From UBA10427 sp003500135 (lineage in GTDB: Bacteria > Bacteroidota > Bacteroidia > Cytophagales > Cyclobacteriaceae), in NCBI GenBank assembly GCA_963966275.1, contig CAWZYQ010000056.1:1-22474 (forward strand): a DNA stretch of 22,474 bases. Reading direction: 5' to 3'. The notes under the pieces were generated by a model. The model had not been told where the DNA came from. It ran no database searches and was given only the letters and a program-made list of their open reading frames with translations. Position 1 is the stretch's first letter; the number at the start of each line of letters is the position of its first letter. Below, piece by piece: positions 1-6,757 of this stretch. Position numbers and translations under genes: made by a program.

Positions 1-27
1 AGCCTGGTTTTAAACCAGGCTTTTTTA
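1..27 (+). terminator. Intrinsic terminator, possibly bidirectional
   Basis: A 9-bp perfect stem (1-9 with 13-21) with a 3-nt loop is followed by a T-run at 21-26. On the plus strand it would end a transcript entering from the left. It also lies 7 nt past the gldC stop codon on the minus strand, so it may end the ftsX-gldC operon too. The minus-strand T-tract would lie outside the window, so that part is inferred. Confidence 0.8.
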
Positions 28-33
28 TGTGTA

Positions 34-372
34 TCAATTTTCCATCTCCTTCTTTAAATGCTCTACAAACCTATCGCAAAGGGCATTCATTTCATTAGAC
101 ATGTACTCATCACCGGTTGCATTTAATATGCTTTGTGCCAGGCCGCCAAGGCAGTCAATATAAAACCGCTTCATTTCGTCTACAGGCATTTCTTTGGTCC
201 ACAAGTCTATACGCAAAGTATTGCGCTGACTATGGTCCCACATAGATAAACTAATAGCATTAGTTTCTTTTGCCACATCACCATCCGGATTATCGGTGGC
301 CGTCCACGTAATTTTTTCCGGTATATTTTGCTTATCGAGGTCTATTTCAAGATTGATCTTAGATTTTTTCAT
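34..372 (-). CDS. gldC: Gliding motility protein GldC
   Basis: A 112-residue protein that I recognise as GldC, a small soluble protein tied to Bacteroidota gliding. It lacks a signal peptide or membrane segment, which suggests a cytoplasmic location. The family pattern is visible: an N-terminal strand MKKSKINLEIDLD, then PEKITW, then the conserved core LRIDLWTKEMPVDEMK near residues 53-68, and a C-terminal helix rich in acidic residues. A GTG at 378 would add two residues; I chose ATG at 372 because the family begins MKKS. It is the last gene of the ftsX operon, 9 nt after ribF. Its biochemical role is not established; the family name rests on gliding genetics in Flavobacterium. Identity is fairly sure, function in this organism less so. 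Confidence 0.9.
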   Translation of the reverse strand: MKKSKINLEIDLDKQNIPEKITWTATDNPDGDVAKETNAISLSMWDHSQRNTLRIDLWTKEMPVDEMKRFYIDCLGGLAQSILNATGDEYMSNEMNALCDRFVEHLKKEMEN

Positions 373-381
373 GCTCACCCT

Positions 382-1308
382 TTATATATTAAAATAACTT
401 CTTACTGTTTTCTCGTCTTTGGCCAGTTGGGCTTTTAATTCGGGTAGACCGCTGAATTTAACTTCGTCACGGATGCGTTTGTGAAAGAATACTTTGATAT
501 CATGGTCGTATATGTCATGATCGAAATTGAAAATATGTACTTCCATTACTTTATAGCTGCCGTGTACTGTTGGCCGGTAGCCGATATTAAGCATTCCTTT
601 CCAAGATTTATCCAGCACATCCACTTCAACTGCATATATACCATCAGCCGGTATAAGTTTATGTTCAAAAGCTACCTCAATATTGGCCGTGGGAAAACCC
701 AATGTACTACCTATTTTATCCCCATTGGTCACTTTTCCATACACATCGTAGTGCCGGTCAAGGTATTTATTGGCTTTTTCAATATTACCGGTTTCCAGCG
801 CTTTTCGTATCTTAGTACTGCTCACTGCCACATGGTCCACATCTTGCTCAGGAATCTCCTCGACCTCAAAACCGTATTTCGGACCGTTTTTCTTTAGTTC
901 CTCAAAGCTTCCCGATCGGTTTCTTCCGAATTTATGATCATAGCCGATCACCAGCTTTTTTGTTCCTATTTTGTTCACCAGAATATTTTCGATAAAATCA
1001 TCGGAAGACAATGAGGCAAATTGTCTTGTAAACGGAATGATGATCAGGTGGTCTATTTTGTGCTTTCGTAAAAGTACTGATTTTTCTTCTAATGAGGATA
1101 GCAGGTGCAAACTTTGATCTTCATATAAAACATGCCTGGGGTGGGGCCAGTAGGTCAGAAGGACGGTTTCACCACCTTTTTTTTGTGCTACATCCTTGAT
1201 TCGGGACAAGATTTTTTGATGGCCCACATGCACTCCGTCAAAAGTACCGCTTGTCACGACGGCATAATCAATTTTTTCAAACTCATCCGGTGAATTATAA
1301 ATCTTCAT
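382..1308 (-). CDS. ribF: Bifunctional riboflavin kinase / FAD synthetase
   Basis: A 308-residue, full-length RibF that makes FMN from riboflavin and then FAD from FMN, using ATP at both steps, in the cytoplasm. The N-terminal adenylyltransferase half shows the nucleotide-binding motif GTFDGVHVGHQ at residues 21-31 and the later SSTKIRKAL element. The C-terminal riboflavin kinase half shows GSTLGFPTANIE near residue 205 and a final helical part. Its ATG lies inside the end of truB (14-nt overlap), so the two are translationally coupled. The truB-ribF pairing is common in bacteria. Nothing is truncated or odd. Confidence 0.96.
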   Translation of the reverse strand: MKIYNSPDEFEKIDYAVVTSGTFDGVHVGHQKILSRIKDVAQKKGGETVLLTYWPHPRHVLYEDQSLHLLSSLEEKSVLLRKHKIDHLIIIPFTRQFASLSSDDFIENILVNKIGTKKLVIGYDHKFGRNRSGSFEELKKNGPKYGFEVEEIPEQDVDHVAVSSTKIRKALETGNIEKANKYLDRHYDVYGKVTNGDKIGSTLGFPTANIEVAFEHKLIPADGIYAVEVDVLDKSWKGMLNIGYRPTVHGSYKVMEVHIFNFDHDIYDHDIKVFFHKRIRDEVKFSGLPELKAQLAKDEKTVRSYFNI

Positions 1309-2002
1309 CTCTTGCCGATACTACCTCTTGTTGAATTTGTTCAATGGTTTTGGCCTCTTCAATAGTAAATGATCCTATCCGTGTTCGCCGTAGCGCCGTC
1401 ATATGTGCTCCAACGCCCAACGCTATACCAAAGTCGCGAACCAGGCTACGGACATAAAACCCCTTGGAACATACGATACGGAAATCTACTTCCGGAAGTT
1501 TGATTCCGGTAATTTCAAATTCATGCAAGTGTACTTCTCTGGGCTGAATACTGACCTGCTGTCCACGACGAGCTTTATGATATGCCCGCTCTCCATTTAT
1601 GCTAATGGCGGAATACAATGGCGGTTCCTGCATAATAGCCCCTAAAAAAGAACTCACTGAACCATATATTTTGTCTTCGGTGATATGATCAATATTCTTT
1701 TCATTATCTATCTCTGTTTCCAGATCAAAAGAAGGAGTTGTTTTTCCGATGATCATGGTGCCTGTATATTCCTTTTCCTGAGCCATGAATTTTTCAATCC
1801 GCTTTGTCATTTTTCCAGTGCATAAGATCAAAAGACCCGTTGCCAGGGGATCCAGCGTGCCGGCATGTCCAATCTTTTTTATTTTAAACAGAATACGTAG
1901 CTTTTTTACCACGTCGAATGATGTCCAGCGAAGATCTTTGTCTACGAGGAAAACTTTGTTTAAAAAGGGATTATCGTTGTCTTGATGGTTTTGTTGACTC
2001 AT
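1295..2002 (-). CDS. truB: tRNA pseudouridine(55) synthase TruB
   Basis: TruB converts uridine 55 of the tRNA T-arm into pseudouridine. The protein is 235 residues, near the short end for the family, as is common in Bacteroidota, with no long C-terminal PUA domain. The catalytic motif GHAGTLDPLATG is clear and its Asp is residue 51; the later YSAISINGERAYHKAR and CSKGFYVRSLVRD motifs are also present. The reading frame stays open to 2095, but that would run deep into uppP; ATG at 2002 overlaps the uppP stop as ATGA and fits the family start. It is followed by ribF with a 14-nt overlap. Confidence 0.96.
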   Translation of the reverse strand: MSQQNHQDNDNPFLNKVFLVDKDLRWTSFDVVKKLRILFKIKKIGHAGTLDPLATGLLILCTGKMTKRIEKFMAQEKEYTGTMIIGKTTPSFDLETEIDNEKNIDHITEDKIYGSVSSFLGAIMQEPPLYSAISINGERAYHKARRGQQVSIQPREVHLHEFEITGIKLPEVDFRIVCSKGFYVRSLVRDFGIALGVGAHMTALRRTRIGSFTIEEAKTIEQIQQEVVSARDEDL

Positions 2003-2793
2003 ATAAATGACCAGGCCAGTGCAATAGCGCCTACAATGAAACAATAGATGGCAAAATAAATAAGCTTGCCATTTTTCACAATGCCAATCATCCACTTACA
2101 GGCCCATAAACCCGACAGAAAAGCAGCAATAAACCCTGCTGACAGTGCTATGGCAGATATGCCACCGGCCACTTCGGGTACCTCCATGTAATCTTGCACT
2201 TTTAGTAACATAGCGCCGATAATTGGTGGGAGTACCATCAAAAAGGAAAAACGGGCAGCTTTTTCACGGCTAATATTCAACAATAGCGCGGTGGAAATAG
2301 TGCTTCCCGACCTTGATATGCCTGGGAAAATGGCAAAGGCCTGTGCCAGGCCAATTAATAAAGATTTGGGATAGTTGACACTTGTGTTACCGGCTTTTTT
2401 ATAGTAAGTAAAACTAAGTAACAAACCGGTGATCAGAAGCATGAAACCTACCAGCATAACATTGCCGATGAAGAGTGCTTCTATTTCTGCTTCCCAAAGC
2501 ACACCCACAACTCCAACCGGAACCATGGATAAAAGTATTTTAGCAGAAAAGTCCTTTTCATCATTCCATTGGAGATTGAATAAACCTTTTACAATTTGTG
2601 CAATGTCTTTTCTAAAAACTACAATCGTGCTTAATGCTGTGGCTCCATGCACTATAATGGAAAACAAAAGGTTGTCTGTCGTTTCAACACCCAGAATATA
2701 TTTTCCCAGCTCAATGTGCCCTGAACTACTCACTGGAAGAAATTCTGTCAACCCCTGGACAATACCGAGCAGGATGGCTTCCCAGGTACTCAT
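1999..2793 (-). CDS. uppP: Undecaprenyl-diphosphatase UppP (BacA)
   Basis: An integral membrane phosphatase that turns undecaprenyl diphosphate into the monophosphate, recycling the lipid carrier for peptidoglycan and surface glycans. It is 264 residues and almost wholly hydrophobic. The two signature motifs are intact: EFLPVSSSGH at residues 17-26 and PGISRSGST near residue 160, with the catalytic Glu, Ser and Arg expected for the family. Its ATG overlaps the DUF3098 stop (TAATG), with an AAGGAA purine stretch before it. The stop overlaps the truB start. Its place beside ftsX fits an envelope-growth operon. Confidence 0.96.
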   Translation of the reverse strand: MSTWEAILLGIVQGLTEFLPVSSSGHIELGKYILGVETTDNLLFSIIVHGATALSTIVVFRKDIAQIVKGLFNLQWNDEKDFSAKILLSMVPVGVVGVLWEAEIEALFIGNVMLVGFMLLITGLLLSFTYYKKAGNTSVNYPKSLLIGLAQAFAIFPGISRSGSTISTALLLNISREKAARFSFLMVLPPIIGAMLLKVQDYMEVPEVAGGISAIALSAGFIAAFLSGLWACKWMIGIVKNGKLIYFAIYCFIVGAIALAWSFI

Positions 2794-3008
2794 TATTCCT
2801 TTTTCTTTCCTTTATAAAAGATAGCAAAGATTTCTACAATAAAACCCAGCATAACAAAAATCGGGCCTATGGTAATTCCCAATGTTCCGAATCCATAGTC
2901 TTCCTTATCTTGTGTCATCAGGAAAAATCCAATAATTAAGAGCGCTATTCCGGCTAATAATAGCAGATAGTTGCCTTTCTGAAAAGCTAATTTGTCTTTA
3001 TTATCCAT
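2793..3008 (-). CDS. DUF3098 small membrane protein
   Basis: A 71-residue protein with two membrane spans (about residues 12-30 and 42-64) separated by a short polar loop, and a basic C-terminal tail. The NYLLLLAGIALLIIGFFLM and GPIFVMLGFIVEIFAIF segments match my memory of DUF3098, a family found between ftsX and uppP in many Bacteroidota. Its function is unknown. It begins 1 nt after ftsX and overlaps the uppP start, so all three are surely co-transcribed. A role in supporting FtsX or division-site wall synthesis is only an inference from context. Confidence 0.88.
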   Translation of the reverse strand: MDNKDKLAFQKGNYLLLLAGIALLIIGFFLMTQDKEDYGFGTLGITIGPIFVMLGFIVEIFAIFYKGKKKE

Positions 3009-3009
3009 A

Positions 3010-3894
3010 TCAATAGAGTTCGTCGAGTGACATTTTTAAATATTTGTTTACGGCACGGTAAGTACTGAAAAAAGCGATAATGCTCCCCAATAGTAGTAAA
3101 CTTAAAAATACAAGCGCTATTTGTTCCATTGTAGCCAGTAAATTGAGATTTTCAATTTGAGAATTCCCATACTGGAGCAATGCATAAATCAGGGCCGAGG
3201 CAAGTAATCCGGATAGAAGTCCGTGCCAAAGAGATCGCCTCAAAAAGGGCATTACGATGAAAGAAGTTTTAGCGCCTACCAGTTGCATGCTTCTAATTAA
3301 AAAGCGCTGGGAAAACAGTGCGAGTTTTATGGTATTATTGATAAGAATTACAATGGTGGCCAGTAAAATAATGGATACGGTAAGTAGTAAAAGACCGATC
3401 TTAGTCAGGTTGGCATTGACTTCTTCAATGAAGTTTTCAACATATTCCACCTCAAAAACACCATCTATTTCTTCAATATCCGCTTTTATGTGTCTTAGGC
3501 TGTCTTTTTGCTGATAAGGCGTAGTAATGCCGACGTTAAAAGCATCGCGCAGAGGATTATCGCCCAGGAAGGCCACAAAATCTTCCCCGGTGTCTTCAAT
3601 AAATATTTCTGCAGCCTCTTCTTTACTAATATATTCAATAGCATATCCTTCCTCGTTAGAAGAAACATAGGGTTTGCTGCTCAAGATCTTCGTAATGCGA
3701 AGTTGATCTGATTCTGTGGTGAATTTATGCAGGTAAACCTGTATCCTGACATTGCTTCTGATCTGTTCGCCCAGGGTGTTTGAATAGAGGATCAAAAAGC
3801 TAAAAATCCCGATTACGAACAATGCCAGCGTAATGGAGAAAACCACACTTGCAAAAGGATAACTGCCTAATTTTTTCTTCTTGGTCCTTGCCAC
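3010..3894 (-). CDS. ftsX: Cell division protein FtsX (ABC permease-like)
   Basis: FtsX pairs with the ATPase FtsE at the division septum and activates peptidoglycan hydrolases through its periplasmic loop. This 294-residue protein has the four-span FtsX layout: a basic N-terminus, TM1 at about 18-40, a large extracytoplasmic loop to about 165, TM2 at 166-192, TM3 at 225-246 and TM4 at 258-281. The start codon is GTG; it is favoured because the next residues (RTKKKKLGSYPFASVVFS) match the family N-terminus and no ATG lies nearby. ftsE is not in the window, as is usual in this phylum. It is the first gene of the operon, about 20 nt after the predicted transcription start. Confidence 0.94.
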   Translation of the reverse strand: MARTKKKKLGSYPFASVVFSITLALFVIGIFSFLILYSNTLGEQIRSNVRIQVYLHKFTTESDQLRITKILSSKPYVSSNEEGYAIEYISKEEAAEIFIEDTGEDFVAFLGDNPLRDAFNVGITTPYQQKDSLRHIKADIEEIDGVFEVEYVENFIEEVNANLTKIGLLLLTVSIILLATIVILINNTIKLALFSQRFLIRSMQLVGAKTSFIVMPFLRRSLWHGLLSGLLASALIYALLQYGNSQIENLNLLATMEQIALVFLSLLLLGSIIAFFSTYRAVNKYLKMSLDELY

Positions 3895-3921
3895 GTTTTG
3901 CAGATTGATTCAGCTGAGTTG

Positions 3922-3954
3922 CAAAGCTAATAATTATTTGCAATCGATCTCAAA
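3922..3954 (-). promoter_or_regulatory. Bacteroidota-type promoter for the ftsX-gldC operon
   Basis: On the minus strand, TTTG (3951-3954) and TAGCTTTG (3922-3929) are separated by 21 nt. This matches the Bacteroidota -33/-7 consensus TTTG / TAnnTTTG. The predicted start near 3915 leaves a leader of about 20 nt before the ftsX GTG. An inverted repeat ATTTGCA (3936-3942) / TGCAAAT (3969-3975) brackets the -33 element. No terminator separates this from the upstream gene, so read-through is also possible. Confidence 0.62.
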
Positions 3955-4022
3955 CTGCATATAAATAATGCAAATATGACATTAGAATGACGCATGGGAT
4001 TAATCACTGTTGCAAAAGGTGC

Positions 4023-4931
4023 TTATTTATCCCTTTGTAAGGCGCGTAGCTCCCTGATCAATGCTTCGTTTTCGATCTCCACCAAAGGGGTTTCTTTGTA
4101 TTGACCTGAATTAAGGAAATAGAACTTGCCATAGTAATAGAGATAATATCTAGGCTCATCAACGGATGCACTATTATATTCAATAATTTCGTAAGGCGAC
4201 TCATCAAAATCCCCGATTAGATAGAGCTTACTATTGTAGAATTTATATTGAATGGTTTTTTTATTGCCCTTCAGCATTTCCACTTCCAGTTCCGTACGGC
4301 TTACATTTTCCTCAATATCCGGTTGATTAATGTCTCCCGGGTCTTCGGTTTCTATATCCGGAATGTTATCTGCTATTTCTTCCATTATTTCCGGTTTTAC
4401 AATCTCGGGCTTTCTGGCCAGAGTAGTTTCCTCCGTTTTTTCACTGACATCAGTTGTATTGTTTTTCACTGTCGGAAGAGAGTTGTTTTTAGCGGTTTTT
4501 GCTTCACTTTCTTTTGCCGATTCAAACTTAACTTCCGGGACAGCAGGAATTTCTTCCTTTTTTGGGATATAAATTTCGGTATTGTTTGAGGCTGTGATAT
4601 TGACAGGTGAATCCGGTTTTTCAGTAGCTAGCTGATCTGCACCCCAAAACAATGCAAATCCAACTGCGGCAGCTACACCAGTAACTATTGTAGTATTCCT
4701 CAAGTTGAACAGGTTAGTGGCGCCCGGGGGATCAATTTGATCAAGCCTGTTTTTCAGCGACAATCTTCGATGGTCTTTTATGCCATTGATCACATCTTTC
4801 TGAAAGGTGTATTCTTCTTTCAGGCCGGGTTCGTTGATCAGCCTGTTTTCAAATTCCAACCGCTCCAGATCACTCATCTCATTTTCGAGATAACGGCTTA
4901 CCAAAGATTCAAATTCAGCGTTGTGGTGCAT
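4023..4931 (-). CDS. Putative anti-sigma factor, single-pass membrane protein
   Basis: A 302-residue protein, 1 nt after the ECF sigma gene, so translationally coupled and most likely its anti-sigma factor. Residues 1-70 are a helical cytoplasmic domain of the 'YLENEMSDLERLEFENRL' type seen at the start of many Bacteroidota anti-sigma factors; it has no zinc-binding HxxxCxxC motif. A membrane span follows at about 78-98. Then comes a long low-complexity periplasmic stretch rich in Glu, Pro, Lys and Thr (about 105-220), and a C-terminal Tyr-rich globular part with two similar units (about 225-248 and 255-280). It is not a FecR-type protein. The partnership is inferred from position; the signal sensed is unknown. 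Confidence 0.7.
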   Translation of the reverse strand: MHHNAEFESLVSRYLENEMSDLERLEFENRLINEPGLKEEYTFQKDVINGIKDHRRLSLKNRLDQIDPPGATNLFNLRNTTIVTGVAAAVGFALFWGADQLATEKPDSPVNITASNNTEIYIPKKEEIPAVPEVKFESAKESEAKTAKNNSLPTVKNNTTDVSEKTEETTLARKPEIVKPEIMEEIADNIPDIETEDPGDINQPDIEENVSRTELEVEMLKGNKKTIQYKFYNSKLYLIGDFDESPYEIIEYNSASVDEPRYYLYYYGKFYFLNSGQYKETPLVEIENEALIRELRALQRDK

Positions 4932-4932
4932 A

Positions 4933-5472
4933 TCAATCTAAAAAATCACTCTTAGAATATTTCGATCTCACTAGTTCGTACAACTTTTCCTTGCACTTAT
5001 ATTTTTTTGTTTTTGCTGTGTCTGTGTTGGCATATCCCATCTTTTCAGCAATATCTGTCATCGACATGCCGTCAAAATAATGATAGGAAAGAATTTTCTT
5101 ACATGTGTCACCTAATTCATCAATGCACTCGTGAACAATGCGAATTCGTTCTTCCTGATCATCTTTTATAAAATCGGTCCTGTCTTTTTCTTCGTGGACC
5201 AATCTGCTCTTTCTGCCCAGTTCTTTGCGCCAAAGGTTCAGGCAGATACTGTATATATAAGTACTGATTTTGGAAGTGAGGACTAACTCACCATTATTTA
5301 CTTTTTGCCAGAATACTACCAGTGCATCCTGATAAATATCTTTGGCCTCGTCCTCAGAACCACTATTTTCGATCACCAAATTGGTCATCATCCTGTAGTA
5401 TTTTTTATACAGGTAATCGAGGGCAGATTCTTCCCCACTGCTTATTTTAGCAAGAATTTCCTTGTCTTTCAT
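4933..5472 (-). CDS. ECF-type RNA polymerase sigma factor
   Basis: A 179-residue sigma-70 family protein of the extracytoplasmic-function group, which directs RNA polymerase to a small regulon. Region 2 spans about residues 15-85 (LYKKYYRMMTNLVIENSGSEDEAKDIYQDALVVFW) and region 4 about 118-172, with the helix-turn-helix MSMTDIAEKMGY and a basic recognition helix TAKTKKYKCKEKLYEL. There is no region 1 or 3. The frame opens at a TTG (5496), but ATG at 5472 is preferred: it has GGCAGAGGG just upstream and the family begins at MKDKEI. It forms a two-gene unit with the next gene. The gap to the upstream pdeM is 57 nt. Confidence 0.92.
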   Translation of the reverse strand: MKDKEILAKISSGEESALDYLYKKYYRMMTNLVIENSGSEDEAKDIYQDALVVFWQKVNNGELVLTSKISTYIYSICLNLWRKELGRKSRLVHEEKDRTDFIKDDQEERIRIVHECIDELGDTCKKILSYHYFDGMSMTDIAEKMGYANTDTAKTKKYKCKEKLYELVRSKYSKSDFLD

Positions 5473-5529
5473 TACCCTCTGCCTTTTATACGACAATTAT
5501 TCGCGATGTAACCTGTAAGCCACAAATTT

Positions 5530-6183
5530 TTAATTATTTAACCGCAGCTTAACAACTGAGTTATCGGTAATTGCAAAAATCTGATCATCAAATTTATATG
5601 AAATCTGGTAAATTCCTGTAAAATTCCCAAATGCAGGTAAGATTCCATGCCTTTTTCCAAAATAAAAGCAGGGTAACTTAATGCTTTGTCTCCCTTTTCC
5701 CTTTATTGAAATGCCGGGGTGGATATGCCCGTATAAATTGTAAAGGCTTTTATGTTTTGTTTCCTCATGGGTGAAAATGTAAGGCGGTTTGGTAAAAGTA
5801 TCCACCACCAGGTCGAAGGTAGCGTATAAATTATCCTCAAGAATATCGTGATTCCCTTTGACCAAAACGAAATTTTCCACTTTATTTTTAACGACCCCCA
5901 TCCAATTTATCCAGCGCTCCCAATCTTTGTTATGCCGGCTGTGAAATAGATCTCCCAATATCATAACCTGCTTAGGGTTATATTGGTCAATCGCCAATTC
6001 CAGTCTATTGAAATCAGGAAGGTGAACACTATTTGGGATAGCCATACCGTGTTTTCGAAAATGAGCGGCTTTACCAAGATGAAGGTCCGATAGAATGAGC
6101 ATATGCTGCTGTGCCCAGAAGAGAGTTTTATAGGGACTCAGGTATAATTTTTGTTGCAAATGTTGTAATTCAAGGTCTTTCAA
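5530..6183 (-). CDS. pdeM: Ligase-associated DNA damage response endonuclease PdeM (metallophosphoesterase)
   Basis: A 217-residue calcineurin-like phosphoesterase. The metal-binding motifs occur in order: SDLHLGKAAHFRKHG (Asp33, His35), LGDLFHS, KGNHD, FTHE and YGHIHPG. The spacing and the HLGKAAHFRK signature match the PdeM family, which in many bacteria sits next to the ligase-associated DEXH helicase; the family is thought to act as a nuclease in DNA repair. The start appears to be TTG at 6183, as there is no ATG before residue 28, and starting there would delete the first strand; the exact start is uncertain. Here the helicase lies upstream on the same strand, but a plus-strand DUF2147 gene separates them. 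It is probably expressed from its own promoter in 6184-6274. Confidence 0.87.
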   Translation of the reverse strand: MKDLELQHLQQKLYLSPYKTLFWAQQHMLILSDLHLGKAAHFRKHGMAIPNSVHLPDFNRLELAIDQYNPKQVMILGDLFHSRHNKDWERWINWMGVVKNKVENFVLVKGNHDILEDNLYATFDLVVDTFTKPPYIFTHEETKHKSLYNLYGHIHPGISIKGKGRQSIKLPCFYFGKRHGILPAFGNFTGIYQISYKFDDQIFAITDNSVVKLRLNN

Positions 6184-6274
6184 AGAAGAAAAAATAAGAA
6201 ATTGTTACTAAAAGTGATCAGTAATAAATAGTTTAACAGTTTGAATTCAATTAATATCAACAAAATTGAAGATC

Positions 6275-6697
6275 ATGAAACAAGTTTTAGCATTATTGAT
6301 TTTTGTTCTCGGCATCCAGTTGACCACAGCCGCTGCTCCTGACGACATCCTCGGTATTTGGTTCAACGAAGAAAAGGATGCAAAAATTGAGATTTACGAG
6401 AAAAATGGAAAGTTTTTTGGCAAAATTGTATGGCACAGTACAGGAGATGATGTCGACCCTTATGATTCAGAAAACCCGGATCCTGAATTACGCAAGCGCA
6501 AAAAGATGGGGATGGTCGTCCTGAAGGATTTTGAATATGATGATGGTGAATATGAAGAAGGCACCATCTACGACCCAAAAAACGGTAAAACGTACGATTG
6601 TATAATGAAGCTCCAGGATGATGGCTCATTGTATGTAAGAGGTTACATTGGTTTTTCCCTGCTTGGAAGAACTACCTACTGGACCAGGCCGGAATAA
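6275..6697 (+). CDS. Exported DUF2147 protein
   Basis: A 140-residue protein with a clear signal peptide (KQVLALLIFVLGIQLTTAAA) and a mature part that starts DDILGIWFNEEKDAKIEIYE. This is the DUF2147 pattern: a lipocalin-like small beta-barrel ending in GRTTYWTRPE. It is likely periplasmic or surface-linked. Its function is unknown; one hypothesis from the fold is binding of a small hydrophobic ligand. A TTG three codons earlier (6266) gives a longer frame, but ATG at 6275 is the natural start. It stands alone, divergent from pdeM and convergent with the helicase, with a terminator just after it. Confidence 0.85.
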   Translation: MKQVLALLIFVLGIQLTTAAAPDDILGIWFNEEKDAKIEIYEKNGKFFGKIVWHSTGDDVDPYDSENPDPELRKRKKMGMVVLKDFEYDDGEYEEGTIYDPKNGKTYDCIMKLQDDGSLYVRGYIGFSLLGRTTYWTRPE

Positions 6698-6724
6698 AGA
6701 CCAGGATCCAATTGAGAAAAATTT

Positions 6725-6757
6725 GAAAAGCATGTCTTGAGGCATGCTTTTTTTATT
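6725..6757. terminator. Bidirectional terminator between DUF2147 gene and helicase
   Basis: An 8-bp stem AAAGCATG (6727-6734) / CATGCTTT (6743-6750) is followed by a T-rich run on the plus strand and flanked by an A-rich run on the other side. It can therefore stop both convergent genes. It slightly overlaps the last codons of the helicase. Confidence 0.75.

Noticed and set aside
481..897. A 138-residue plus-strand reading frame
   Set aside because: It is antisense to ribF, which is a certain gene; its composition (many Tyr, Phe, Ile and His) is what the mirror strand would give.
2003..2095. Longer TruB start
   Set aside because: The extension is encoded by uppP sequence in another frame; the ATGA overlap at 1999-2002 is the natural start.
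6205..6224. Dyad TTACT...AGTAA between pdeM and the DUF2147 gene
   Set aside because: Only the outer 5 bp match and the centre is not symmetric, so it is too weak to list as an operator.
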